Below are positions 1-9,738 of a DNA stretch of 64,000 nucleotides, piece after piece. The DNA lies in the NCBI GenBank assembly GCA_030765455.1, contig JAVCCM010000156.1, positions 1-64,000 on the forward strand, in the 5' to 3' direction. The notes below the pieces were generated by a model, which was given only the letters and a program-made list of their open reading frames with translations, made no database searches and had not been told where the DNA came from. Every line of letters starts with the position of its first letter. Positions within the stretch are counted from its first letter, which is position 1. This DNA comes from Candidatus Electryonea clarkiae. GTDB lineage: Bacteria > Electryoneota > Electryoneia > Electryoneales > Electryoneaceae. The translations under genes and the position numbers were made by a program.

Positions 1-3
1 CAA

Positions 4-97
4 GCCCCAGCGGGGCGAAAGTTGAAGTTCACCGGTTTTCTTTCGTCCCTGCGGGACTGAAAAAATGTTAATCCGAAAGCACAGGGCTTACGCCCTG
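4..97. repeat. Cluster of three short REP-like hairpins at the window edge
   Basis: Three perfect short stem-loops follow each other: GCCCC/GGGGC (4-16), GTCCC/GGGAC (45-57) and CAGGGC/GCCCTG with a TTAC loop (82-97). They share the layout of bacterial REP-type intergenic palindromes. No reading frame covers them. The cluster may continue to the left of the window. Seen directly; its mobility or function is unknown. Confidence 0.6.
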
Positions 98-102
98 AGC
101 TA

Positions 103-302
103 CATGATTTCGACCTTCCAGGTCTTCCTTCAATTGAATCCTCATGATTTCGACCTTCCAGGTCTTCCTTCAATTGAATCCTCATGATTTCGACCTTTCA
201 GGTCTTCCTTCAATTGAATCCACAAGATTTCGATTTTCAAGATCTGCTGTCAATTGAATCCGCAAGATTTCGACCTTCCAGATCTTTTTTCATATGTATT
301 TT
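103..302. repeat. Five-unit 40-bp tandem repeat
   Basis: Units start at 103, 143, 183, 223 and 263. Units 1 and 2 are identical and unit 3 differs by one base; units 4 and 5 are increasingly diverged, so the array decays towards the right. Each well-preserved unit contains a GACCT-TCC-AGGTC hairpin and the palindrome TTCAATTGAA. There are no unique spacers, so this is not a CRISPR. The stretch 303-567 between the array and the first gene holds nothing I can recognise. Confidence 0.85.
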
Positions 303-567
303 GATTTTTCAGAGTTTGTAAAAAAAAGCGTTAAGTGTTGCTCATTCATACATCATGCATTATATTTCCGAATAGTCAAGACAGGCTAACGGTGTTGAAA
401 TCTACTTGTCGAGGATTCAGCCTGTCAAATCCAGAACCCCGTACCTGGACGAGCACCAACCGGTTTTCAGCATCCCCACAAAGATTGATGAAACAGCTCT
501 ATGCTTTTTTTGCATAAGGCTTCGCTGAAGTATCAGTTTGAATTTGTGTTTCTTTTTGGGAGCTATC

Positions 568-3513
568 ATGAACAGAATCCTGTTTCTCGCCGCTTTTTTA
601 CTCGTTGTTATTCTTACTGGATGCACCAAAACAGACGAGGATAATCCTGTCACTCCGGAAGCAACTCCACCCGAAGCCCCAACCGGACTTATTGCCGATG
701 GGAGTAGTGACCGAAGTATTTCCCTCGGATGGAATGACAACTCCGACGATGAAGAATATTTCTACGTCGAACGTTCCCTCGGTTCAACCGGCGCATTCAT
801 GCAGATCGCAACTCTGGGCGCTAACGTCACCTCATTTTCTGATACCGAACTGGCTCCGGGAGTTACGTATGCTTACCGGGTTCGAACCGGGAACTCTACC
901 GGGTTTTCGGAATACAGCAATGAAGTGTCCGCACAGGCAACCGGTTTTGTTGAAAATCCGGAACTGCTTATCGCCGAGTACAATGAATTCACACCTACTC
1001 GAGATGTCACACTGCTGATTATTGCCTCTGATGCGGAATCGATGATGTTATCCAACTCGGATCGATTCCAAGGCGCAGAATGGGAACCTTTCAAACCGTT
1101 GAAATCCTGGCAACTTGCTACCGGCGCAGACCTCAAAACTGTTTACCTTAAAATAGCAAACGACTTTGGTGACACCTCCGAGGTGATTACTACCTCCATT
1201 ATGCCGGAAATGCCCTCAGTCGATGCTGTGATAAATAGTGGAGAGGAAAGCACAAGCACTATCCAGGTTCGTATGACACTTGTGGTTGAGGGTGGTATAA
1301 CCGGGATGAAGGTTTATAATGATATTCCAGATTCTGCCAGTGAACCATTTGATTGGTCAGACCTTGAGGAAGAGTTTAACTGGAATCTTATAACAGGTCC
1401 CGGCACAAAAACAGTCCGGGTAAAAGTGCGAAATGATTTCCTGGTTGAGGCGACAGCAACAGCGTCTATCGAACCTGAAATTCCTGAAGTCTCTTTTGAA
1501 ATAAATGGCGGCGTAAACGAAACTGCTTCCCGATATGTTACCCTTGACCTCTCTTCAACAGGTGGGGCGACGGAGATGAAGATCTCAAACAGCCCACTTG
1601 CGGGAAGCATGATTTACGGATCGCAAGTTGATCCCCGCCAGGGTAAATGGGATAAACATTGGAATGATTCGGGTCTTTCTCACAAAAATAATAAAATATT
1701 GAATGGTGGTATAAAAGGTGATTTGAGAAGTGGCGCGGACCTCCGTGTCCGTGATAAGGGCAAAAGTGATAAGAGCATGAGCAGCGCAAAGAACTTCTCA
1801 CCTGCTCAACCAATGGCGCGCACTGAGGCACGCCCCACCTCCTCTTCAAAACTTTACATAACTGGTTCAAATTCTGTCAACAATTCCAGTATTGAATTAG
1901 ATGAGAATGATGAATGGATTCCATATACTGAAACTGTTGATTGGGAATTGGATTGTGGCGATGAGGGCAAAACCGTCTATGTCCTCGTCCGCAATGATTT
2001 CCTGATCGAGACTTCCGTTGACGAGTCTATTGAACCACTGCCTCCAACTGATCCTTTCATCCAAATTCTCGACGGAGATCAGCAGAATTCCTACATCGTT
2101 GATCTGGCAATACATTGTGATTACGCTGATCTAATGATGATATCTCATCTTCCGGGTTTTGCCGGAGCTGAGTGGATTGAATATGAAGAAAACATAACCG
2201 GTTTTGATTTAGGTGGCGGCAGATTGGCAACAGGCGGCAGCTCTCAAAAATCACCTTATGAAGAAAAACCATCGCCATCCTCTGAAATTGATGAGATAGT
2301 ATCCGTATATGTCAAATTCATAAACAACTTTGAAATTGAGAGTGACGTGGCTTCCGATAATATAGAGATTGATGCTGCTCCTCGATCACTTGGCTTGAGC
2401 TATTCACGCAATGAGATCAATCCGGAGGGAAGCGGAGGGAATACAACCACACAACTCACTGCAACTGTTCTAACTAGCAATGAGAATCCGGTTGGAGATG
2501 GAAAAGAAGTGTATTTCCTGATGGGTATTTTTCCAGGCGGACAAGATGAAAATCCAAGAATTAATGAGTCCGATGGGACAGAACCTGGTAATTTTTATCA
2601 TTCACCATTTGATTCAGCACAGACAATTGACGGATCGGCAGTCGTAACCATTCATGCCGGTTCCGGTCTGGGATTGATTGGAATTAGAGTTTGGACATTT
2701 ATCGATGAAGAGACTCGCGGCACACCGGATGCGGACTCAATTGTTGTAATTATTAATAATTTGAGTGTTACAGGCGGACCTCCTCATCATGTCGATATTG
2801 ACATCAACGAGATCGCTGAAGATGGTGGTGGAGCAATATGGATATTAGAAGTGTCAGCCACTGTCAGAGACATTCAAAATCATCCCGTTTTGGACAGCAT
2901 TGCAGTTCAATTTGAAGTTGATCAGGATATTGCAGTTATCAGTGATGGATATACCGGTAACGAAAACATGGCGGGTATAACAGTACCGGGAGTAGCATTT
3001 TCTACCCTGGTCTATAACAGCTCAGTGACAAACGACAGTATTCAAATCCAAGCTGAAGTGCTTGCTGGTGATGGACACAACACGATAACCGGAATTTATA
3101 ATGATTTCAAACTTCCATTACAGGAAGGCGCCGGTCTTCTTTACTCAGATCCCTTGAACTGGAATTACAGAAACCAGCACCCAATTGCGGTTTTTGATAT
3201 GTCTGTTTTTGTTTATGACGGTCATGATCATTGTATAGACAAACAGCTTGTCCGTTTCTTGACCGACAGGGGATTGTATTATACGAGTGCAGCCGGTGGC
3301 GCAGTGAGAAACGAGGCTTTGACCGGACCACTGGATTATCCGGTCGGCATGGATGGGGATGAATGCGGCTGGGCGCAACGTTACCTGAGAATCACTTTCG
3401 ATGACGCTTTTCCCGATCCAAGAATTCTCGACTCCAGGGCAACAGCAAATGTAGAAATCATCGGTTGCGCAGACATATATATAGAACCGGTTACTATCAA
3501 TCTAATACACTGA
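568..3513 (+). CDS. Giant FN3/Ig-like surface lipoprotein, paralog 1
   Basis: A 981-residue secreted lipoprotein. I start it at 568 rather than an upstream ATG at 538 because GGGAG lies 5 nt before it and the protein then begins with a clean lipoprotein signal (lipobox LTGC, Cys19). Order: FN3 domain (about 28-120); repeated ~90-residue beta-rich modules carrying the phrases TEMKISN, W-x-PF/PY and VRNDF; an invasin-like Ig domain (about 590-700); then a C-terminal region with YDGHDHC and WAQRYLRITFDDAFPDP. The third module holds a long low-complexity insert (about 345-440) containing two GC-rich palindromes. It is the first of three tandem paralogs. No catalytic motif is visible, so an adhesive or structural surface role is inferred. 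Family architecture is clear; the function is unknown. Confidence 0.85.
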   Translation: MNRILFLAAFLLVVILTGCTKTDEDNPVTPEATPPEAPTGLIADGSSDRSISLGWNDNSDDEEYFYVERSLGSTGAFMQIATLGANVTSFSDTELAPGVTYAYRVRTGNSTGFSEYSNEVSAQATGFVENPELLIAEYNEFTPTRDVTLLIIASDAESMMLSNSDRFQGAEWEPFKPLKSWQLATGADLKTVYLKIANDFGDTSEVITTSIMPEMPSVDAVINSGEESTSTIQVRMTLVVEGGITGMKVYNDIPDSASEPFDWSDLEEEFNWNLITGPGTKTVRVKVRNDFLVEATATASIEPEIPEVSFEINGGVNETASRYVTLDLSSTGGATEMKISNSPLAGSMIYGSQVDPRQGKWDKHWNDSGLSHKNNKILNGGIKGDLRSGADLRVRDKGKSDKSMSSAKNFSPAQPMARTEARPTSSSKLYITGSNSVNNSSIELDENDEWIPYTETVDWELDCGDEGKTVYVLVRNDFLIETSVDESIEPLPPTDPFIQILDGDQQNSYIVDLAIHCDYADLMMISHLPGFAGAEWIEYEENITGFDLGGGRLATGGSSQKSPYEEKPSPSSEIDEIVSVYVKFINNFEIESDVASDNIEIDAAPRSLGLSYSRNEINPEGSGGNTTTQLTATVLTSNENPVGDGKEVYFLMGIFPGGQDENPRINESDGTEPGNFYHSPFDSAQTIDGSAVVTIHAGSGLGLIGIRVWTFIDEETRGTPDADSIVVIINNLSVTGGPPHHVDIDINEIAEDGGGAIWILEVSATVRDIQNHPVLDSIAVQFEVDQDIAVISDGYTGNENMAGITVPGVAFSTLVYNSSVTNDSIQIQAEVLAGDGHNTITGIYNDFKLPLQEGAGLLYSDPLNWNYRNQHPIAVFDMSVFVYDGHDHCIDKQLVRFLTDRGLYYTSAAGGAVRNEALTGPLDYPVGMDGDECGWAQRYLRITFDDAFPDPRILDSRATANVEIIGCADIYIEPVTINLIH

Positions 3514-3518
3514 TGAAA

Positions 3519-3756
3519 GCAATTAAGAATTATCAATTAAGAATTAAGAATTGAAAAGATAAACCATTTGATCGATGGGATCGTATCCTACAAAATTGCA
3601 TTTATGCACAGGATTAGCAGATTTTGTTTACTTAGCGCCTTTGCGCCTTTGCGTGAGAAAAAACATGCTTTTAGAAATCAAGAACACATAATAATAATTT
3701 CTTAATCTTTATTAAATGTTTTGATTCTTAATTCATAATTCTTAATTCTTAATTGC
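3519..3756. repeat. Intergenic element bounded by inverted AT repeats, copy 1
   Basis: The spacer after paralog 1 opens with GCAATTAAGAATT plus further AATTAAGAATT units and closes with the inverse (AATTCTTAATT...AATTGC), giving terminal inverted repeats of about 35 bp around a 170-bp core. The core contains a TTGCGCC TTTGCG motif and an 'acaggatta' stretch that recur in copy 2 (6507-6749). It ends just upstream of the ribosome-binding site of the next paralog, so it probably carries that gene's promoter. Confidence 0.7.
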
Positions 3757-3782
3757 AAAATACTATTTGCCAGGAGAAAGTT

Positions 3783-6503
3783 ATGATACGTCTGATCTTT
3801 TTGATTATGCTTATCGGTTGTATTTTGCTCGCCGGTTGTACGGAGGATGATAAAACTCCTGTTGAGGTCACTCCACAGGTTCCTGAAGCTCCGTCAGCCT
3901 TGACCGTTAATGCCTCTTCTGACCGTTCGGTCTCACTTTCCTGGACGGATAATGCCGACGATGAAAATTTTATGTTTATCGAGCGCGCGATTCATAATTC
4001 CGGATCATTCATACAAACCGCTAAACTTGGCGCAAATGTCGTCACATATATCGATACCAGCCTGACACCGGGTGTGACATACAGTTACCGTATCCGTGCT
4101 CGCAATTTGACGGGATTCTCGGAGTACAGCAATGAAGGCAGCGTTATGGTAAGAGGGCAGGTGGAAAATCCTGAGCTTAGTTTTGCTGACTATGAAGGCA
4201 GCACTCCGACTCGATTTGTCAATCTGTTGATAGCAACCTCCGATGCGAGTTCGATGCTCTTATCTAACCTGCCTGATTTTTCAGACGCCGAGTGGGAGGA
4301 ATTCCTACCGTTGAAACAGTGGGAACTGGCTACAGGCGATGGAATTAAAACTGTTTACCTCAAATTAGTTTACCAATTTGGAGATACTTCCGGAGTTATT
4401 AACGCAGTCATTGAGCCGGAAATACCGGGAGTGGAGGTGTTGATAAATGACGGCTCCGAAATTTCTGCAACCCGTTTTGTCCGACTAACGATTTCCGCTG
4501 AAGCCGGAGCAATTGAGATGCGTATTGATGATAATGAGTGGCAGCCGTTAACTGACCGGTTCAACCATGACCTCGGTTATGCATCAGACAATTCTCCAAT
4601 CGAAGTACAGGTTACGGTGCGAAATGATTTTTTGATAGAAGCCCTGGATGTTGCATCTATCAGACCGGAAACGTCAACAATTGAAGGTGTTATCAATAAT
4701 GGCGCCGAAAGTACCTCAACACGATTTGTAACACTCAACCTGTCTGCCGGGGGCGGTGTTACTGAAATGAAAATTTCGAATAATCCTCTCTGCGGAGTAT
4801 TATCATCTGATCCTCCTGATAATAAAAAACAAGTTATTACACAGAAATCCGGAAACCTGTCAAATTATCCATTAAAAGGAAAAAACAATGTCCCTTCCAG
4901 GCAGGCAAAAAGACAGTTAAATCAACCACAGAACGCAAAACCCATTCAGACTTCAAACGAACTTGATGAACCAGTCTGGCAGCCTTATGAAGAAAGTTTT
5001 GACTGGGAACTCACTACTGGAGGTTGGACAAAACTCGTCTATATCCTTGTTCGTAATGACTTTGAGCTTATGGCATATACCACAACCGCAATCGAACCGC
5101 TTATTCCCGCTAATCCGTCTGTTAGAATTATCTGGGGTGGGTACGAAGAGAATCAGGTTGTCACGCTTGATCTCCAATGTGACCATGCCGACAGAATGAA
5201 CATCTCGAACCGTTCGGATTTTGAAGGTGCTCAATGGCAGCCTTTCAGGGAAATTGTCACTGGTTGGGACCTGAGTGAGGGAGGGGATAATAACGCACAT
5301 GAAGCAACCGTATTTGCAATGTTCAGGAATGATTTTGGAGTATTCAGTGATGTGGTTTCTGATACTGTTGATGTCTGGGAACGACCTTTCAGGATAGAAG
5401 TTGAGTTAAATCGAGATAATATTGCTGTATCAGGATCAGGTGGTATTGAGACAGCAAGGTTTGCAGCTCGTGTATTCAATCAGGCTGGTGGTCCTGTGCA
5501 AAATGAAACCTTAGTTTATTTCCTTATGACCGATTATCCGCATGGTGAAAACCCTAACGAATATGATCCGTCATTTAACGAATCAGGTCGAGGGCCAACT
5601 CCATATGATCCATTACCTCATGATTCTTCTTCGACGAACAATGGTTCTGCTATGGTTTCAGTTAATTCTGGATCCGGACTGGGTTATATCGATATATCAG
5701 TCTGGGCTTACGTAAACCCGAATTTGCGTGGAACGCCGGATGTTGATTCCGTTCTGATTGCCTGTGAGAACATAATAGAAGTTGTGGCAGGACCTCCAAG
5801 TAGCATTGTAATTGAGGTGAATGAGGAAGCTCAGGACGGTGGCGGAGCGGTCTGGCTCTTAGATGTTGCAGCAACCTTAACCGACATAAGAGATAACCTG
5901 GTTTTGGACAATATCCCGGTACAGTTTACTGTTGAACCGGAATTTGCAACCATCGGTAATGCATACACCGGCAACGAAAACCAGGCAGGAGAAACAGAAC
6001 CCGGTGTGGCATATGCAACCCTTTCATATCACAGCCAGGTAACGAATGACTCCATATCTATCACGGCAACAGTTTTACGTGACCATAACGCACCGCTTGT
6101 CGAAACAATCGAGGATTATAATCTCCCTATGCAGCAGTGCAGCGCAGTTCTACACACCGATCCAGCTAACTGGAACTACCGGCACCAGGCTAACTTTGGT
6201 GTTTTTAATATTTCAGTCTATGTTTATGATGGACATAATCATCACATCAATGATCAATTTGTTAGATTTTTAACGGATCGTGGTTCCTATTACGCCTCTC
6301 CAGGAGGTGGGGCTCCACGAAATGATGCTTATACAGGAATGTATGAAGCGGAGCCAGGTTGGGCTCAGCGTTACCTCAGAATAAGCTTTGACGATGCATT
6401 TCCCGACCCGCGTCACCTGGAATCAACTGCTACAGCAAGAGTGGAAATTATTGGATACTGGGATAACGAGCCGGAACCGGTTATGATTTTCTTGCAACAC
6501 TGA
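3783..6503 (+). CDS. Giant FN3/Ig-like surface lipoprotein, paralog 2
   Basis: A 906-residue lipoprotein paralogous to its neighbours on both sides. The start at 3783 follows AGGAG by 6 nt and gives a lipobox LAGC with Cys19; an in-frame ATG at 3753 would only add ten non-signal residues. Same order as paralog 1: FN3 (about 30-125), repeated beta modules with VRNDF, a short low-complexity insert in the same loop (about 340-400, rich in K, N, Q and P), an invasin-like Ig domain, and a conserved end with YDGHNHH and WAQRYLRISFDDAFPDP. Probably anchored in the outer membrane. No enzyme motif is seen and the function is unknown. Confidence 0.85.
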   Translation: MIRLIFLIMLIGCILLAGCTEDDKTPVEVTPQVPEAPSALTVNASSDRSVSLSWTDNADDENFMFIERAIHNSGSFIQTAKLGANVVTYIDTSLTPGVTYSYRIRARNLTGFSEYSNEGSVMVRGQVENPELSFADYEGSTPTRFVNLLIATSDASSMLLSNLPDFSDAEWEEFLPLKQWELATGDGIKTVYLKLVYQFGDTSGVINAVIEPEIPGVEVLINDGSEISATRFVRLTISAEAGAIEMRIDDNEWQPLTDRFNHDLGYASDNSPIEVQVTVRNDFLIEALDVASIRPETSTIEGVINNGAESTSTRFVTLNLSAGGGVTEMKISNNPLCGVLSSDPPDNKKQVITQKSGNLSNYPLKGKNNVPSRQAKRQLNQPQNAKPIQTSNELDEPVWQPYEESFDWELTTGGWTKLVYILVRNDFELMAYTTTAIEPLIPANPSVRIIWGGYEENQVVTLDLQCDHADRMNISNRSDFEGAQWQPFREIVTGWDLSEGGDNNAHEATVFAMFRNDFGVFSDVVSDTVDVWERPFRIEVELNRDNIAVSGSGGIETARFAARVFNQAGGPVQNETLVYFLMTDYPHGENPNEYDPSFNESGRGPTPYDPLPHDSSSTNNGSAMVSVNSGSGLGYIDISVWAYVNPNLRGTPDVDSVLIACENIIEVVAGPPSSIVIEVNEEAQDGGGAVWLLDVAATLTDIRDNLVLDNIPVQFTVEPEFATIGNAYTGNENQAGETEPGVAYATLSYHSQVTNDSISITATVLRDHNAPLVETIEDYNLPMQQCSAVLHTDPANWNYRHQANFGVFNISVYVYDGHNHHINDQFVRFLTDRGSYYASPGGGAPRNDAYTGMYEAEPGWAQRYLRISFDDAFPDPRHLESTATARVEIIGYWDNEPEPVMIFLQH

Positions 6504-6506
6504 AAA

Positions 6507-6749
6507 GCAATTAAAAATTAAGAATTATGAATTAAGAATTGAAAAGAAAAAATCTAAAGCGAGAAGATCGTAACCTAAAAATATTATAGGGATGTACAGG
6601 ATTAACAGGATTTTCTTTCTTTGCGCCTTTGCGTCTTTGCGCGAGAAAATGAAATACTTTTATAAATCAAGGAGAATCAGAATTATAGCCTGAATCCTTA
6701 TGTATTAAATGTTTTAATTCCTAATTCCTAATTCATAATTCTTAATTGC
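6507..6749. repeat. Intergenic element bounded by inverted AT repeats, copy 2
   Basis: Starts GCAATTAAAAATTAAG 3 bp after the stop of paralog 2 and ends with ...CATAATTCTTAATTGC just before the ribosome-binding site of paralog 3. Its core resembles copy 1: 'gtacaggattaacagg' followed by TTTGCGCCTTTGCGTCTTTGCG. Its matching position and sequence suggest that gene and spacer were duplicated together. Confidence 0.7.
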
Positions 6750-6765
6750 TTTTTTAGGGGGTTTT

Positions 6766-9423
6766 ATGTATCGTTTTACAGTTTTATTTCTACTGATAGC
6801 TTTTTTCGTCTTTGCAGGGTGTGAGAAGGATGAGGATTCATCTTCGTCAACAACTTCGCCCTCAACGCTAGTACCTGATACTCCAACTGACCTGATGGTC
6901 AGCGAGGTGCTTAATCGCAGTATAACCTTGACCTGGCATGATAATGCGGATAACGAGGATTATTATCACCTCGAGCGTTCGATTGATTCCCACGACGGGT
7001 TTGTCGAAAAAGCAAGGATGGGTGCTAATTCTCAGACATTTACAGACACCGATCTCGCTCCCGGAATCTCATATTTCTATCGAGTACGAGCATCAAACAG
7101 TACCGGTTTCTCCGACTATTCAGACGAAACGCATGCCTGGGCTAAGGGGACGGTGGAAAATCCGGAACTACGTATAGCCGACGGCGCTGCAACCACCCCG
7201 ACACGTTATGTCAGCCTGGTTATAGTCGCCTCAAACGTTCCCTCAATGTTGATCTCCAATAATTATTATTTTATCGGAGCCGAGTGGGAACCGTTCAATC
7301 CCCTTAAATCATGGCTGCTGGAACCGGGTGACGGAATGAAAGCGGTCTATCTCAAATTAGCCAGCGGTGACGGCGACACTACCGATACTATTTTTGATTC
7401 AATTATGCCTGAAGAACCTGATGTACATGTACTGCTGAATGATGGAGCCAGGAGCACCAATTCAAGAGATATAAATGTGAAACTGGTGACGACTGGTTCT
7501 CCTTTACGAATGGCTGTTGGCAGCGTCGATAGCGATGGTATGAGACAACGCTGGCAGGAGTTTGAAGATGAGTTTAGCTGGGAGCTTACGCCGGGTCCGG
7601 GAACAAAACCTGTGTATGTGACAGTCCAGAATGATTTTATGTTAGAGGCTTCCACGACAGTATCAATCGAACCCGAACCTCCCCAATTGTCGATTTCAAT
7701 TAATGACGGAGCCCACGGAACCCACAGCAAATATGTCACATTGACTTTAGAGGCTTCGGAAGGTGTAACAGAAATGCAGATTTCAAATGAAGCTTTCGGT
7801 GAAGGACTGTATAGTAAAAAGAAAAAAGATTTTGGCTTGTTCAAATCCGTCAAAGGTAATTCCAGTGAACTGGATGAAACAGATGAATGGGTTCCATTCT
7901 GGGGGAGAACTGCCTGGGAGCTTCCAGTTGATGTAGGAACAAAAACGGTTCATGCCCGGATTCGTAATGAGTTTCTGTTAGAAACAGAGGCTGAGGATGC
8001 TATTGAACCACTTAGATTAGGACTTCCAAGCATTGAAATTGCAGAACAATATGAAGGAAGGGAATTGTTTGGTACGTTAAGGCTTCATTGCACAAATGCG
8101 GAAAGTATGATGGTCTGGAGTGCAGTGGGTAGTTCCGGGACAAGAGTAGCTTTTATAGAACATCTGAATAATTGGCAGCTCTATTGGTCTGATCGGTGGG
8201 GCCCGTGGGATCCTCCGTGGCCACAACCTCGTCCTACATTATTTACAGTATATGCGAGATTCTGGAACAGCTTCTATGGATCAACAATTGTTGTTAGTGA
8301 TCAAGTTCCGGCAGCCGGAATCTTCTTTCATACCGGAAAACCAGCATCAATCATTTTAACGTCCAATAAGAATGAACTTCAAGCAGGTGGACATCACGCT
8401 ACAATTACCGCAACGTTGCGGGATGCAAATGATGATTTAGTAGAAAACGAAACCCAAGTTTTCTTTCTGATAGATGGTTTTCCTGAGGAAGACAGACCGT
8501 TATTAAATGAATCTGATGGTTTAGAGCCCGGCAATCCCTATGAAGGTCCATTTGACTCAACCCAGACCAATAATGGCTCCTGCCGGGTATCTATCACTTC
8601 CGGAACGTCAACCGGATCGGTTCGATTGGTGGCTTGGACACATGTGTATCCGGAGTTAGTTGGCACGCCGGATGCAGATTCAATCATTACCTATTACAAC
8701 AGCCTGATGATAGTCGGCGGGATGCCTACTACCATGTCCATTGATGTCGATGAACAAGGGACTGACGGCGGTGGGGATATATGGCTGCTGGACGTTACAG
8801 CGTTGCTGCATGACGAAAACGGCAACCCGGCAAGGGACAGTATCGCGGTACAGTTCACCCTTGATCCGCCTATTGCCGAGATAGATTTCGGCTGGACGGA
8901 AAATGGGATAGCATCAACTACCCTGGCTTATCATTCATATGTCACAAACGACAGCGTTACCATAGAAGCAATGGCATATTCTGACGGCGATGAACCGTTA
9001 ACTGCTGTATATCATGACTTTAATCTTCCCATGCAGGAGGGCGCCGCCCTGCTGTACTGTGATCCGACCAACTGGAATTTTGCCACGCAACCACCAGTCG
9101 CCTATTTCGATATTTCCGTTTTTGTTTATGATGGTCATGATCATTGCATAAATGATCAGCTTGTGAGATTCTTAACTTCTCGAGGTCTTATTTGGTGGTC
9201 CGGAGGAGGTCAAATCCGTAATGAAGCTATGACCGGTCCGCGTGATTATCCCGTCGGATTAGACGGTGACGGTCCTGGATGGGCACACAGGTATTTGAGG
9301 ATAACTTTCAATGACGCCTTCCCTGATGACAGGGAGCATGAATCGACAGCCATTGCAAGTGTAGATATTATCGGGTACCAGGACATCAATGTTGAACCAG
9401 TTACTGTGCGTTTACAACAGTAA
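6766..9423 (+). CDS. Giant FN3/Ig-like surface lipoprotein, paralog 3
   Basis: An 885-residue lipoprotein (lipobox FAGC, Cys19) preceded by AGGGGG. It keeps the FN3 domain (about 35-130), the repeated beta modules, the invasin-like Ig domain and the C-terminal YDGHDHC and WAHRYLRITFNDAFPDD segments of the other two copies. The variable insert is shortest here, about 30 residues around SKKKKDF. A Trp/Pro-rich stretch near residues 480-490 (about 8200-8230) is specific to this copy. Probably exposed on the cell surface; function unknown. Confidence 0.85.
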   Translation: MYRFTVLFLLIAFFVFAGCEKDEDSSSSTTSPSTLVPDTPTDLMVSEVLNRSITLTWHDNADNEDYYHLERSIDSHDGFVEKARMGANSQTFTDTDLAPGISYFYRVRASNSTGFSDYSDETHAWAKGTVENPELRIADGAATTPTRYVSLVIVASNVPSMLISNNYYFIGAEWEPFNPLKSWLLEPGDGMKAVYLKLASGDGDTTDTIFDSIMPEEPDVHVLLNDGARSTNSRDINVKLVTTGSPLRMAVGSVDSDGMRQRWQEFEDEFSWELTPGPGTKPVYVTVQNDFMLEASTTVSIEPEPPQLSISINDGAHGTHSKYVTLTLEASEGVTEMQISNEAFGEGLYSKKKKDFGLFKSVKGNSSELDETDEWVPFWGRTAWELPVDVGTKTVHARIRNEFLLETEAEDAIEPLRLGLPSIEIAEQYEGRELFGTLRLHCTNAESMMVWSAVGSSGTRVAFIEHLNNWQLYWSDRWGPWDPPWPQPRPTLFTVYARFWNSFYGSTIVVSDQVPAAGIFFHTGKPASIILTSNKNELQAGGHHATITATLRDANDDLVENETQVFFLIDGFPEEDRPLLNESDGLEPGNPYEGPFDSTQTNNGSCRVSITSGTSTGSVRLVAWTHVYPELVGTPDADSIITYYNSLMIVGGMPTTMSIDVDEQGTDGGGDIWLLDVTALLHDENGNPARDSIAVQFTLDPPIAEIDFGWTENGIASTTLAYHSYVTNDSVTIEAMAYSDGDEPLTAVYHDFNLPMQEGAALLYCDPTNWNFATQPPVAYFDISVFVYDGHDHCINDQLVRFLTSRGLIWWSGGGQIRNEAMTGPRDYPVGLDGDGPGWAHRYLRITFNDAFPDDREHESTAIASVDIIGYQDINVEPVTVRLQQ

Positions 9424-9425
9424 AC

Positions 9426-9738
9426 GCAATTAGGAATTGGCAATTAGGAATTAGGAATTGAAAACACTTACTCAAATTTTAGAAAAATTGATTTGCTTTT
9501 AAGCAATTGTATTGAAGGAACTAATTCATTTTTATCAGCTACATATCTGCATAATTTGAAAACTCTTAGAGAAAAAGAATGACTTTTTCCCTTTATTGCA
9601 TTGCTTATCTCCAAATCCTTCGCACAAAATTTTCCTAATTCCTAATTCCTAATTCCTAATTCCTAATTCCTAATTCCTAATTCCTAATTCCTAATTCCTA
9701 ATTCCTAATTCCTAATTCCTAATTCCTAATTCTTAATT
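9426..9738. repeat. Third inverted-AT-repeat spacer with a TTCCTAA heptamer array
   Basis: Left end GCAATTAGGAATTGGC with three AATTAGGAATT-like units. The right end is a pure microsatellite: 14 copies of TTCCTAA (9632-9729) and one TTCTTAA variant (9730-9736), running directly into the pckA stop codon at 9737-9739. The core differs from copies 1 and 2. It lies between convergent genes. The uniform heptamers suggest recent expansion by slippage. Confidence 0.8.

Noticed and set aside
103-302. CRISPR array
   Set aside because: The full 40-bp unit repeats with no unique spacers, and no cas genes lie nearby.
335-517. 60-codon open frame before the first lipoprotein
   Set aside because: No ribosome-binding site and no recognisable protein features; it lies in repeat-flanked spacer.
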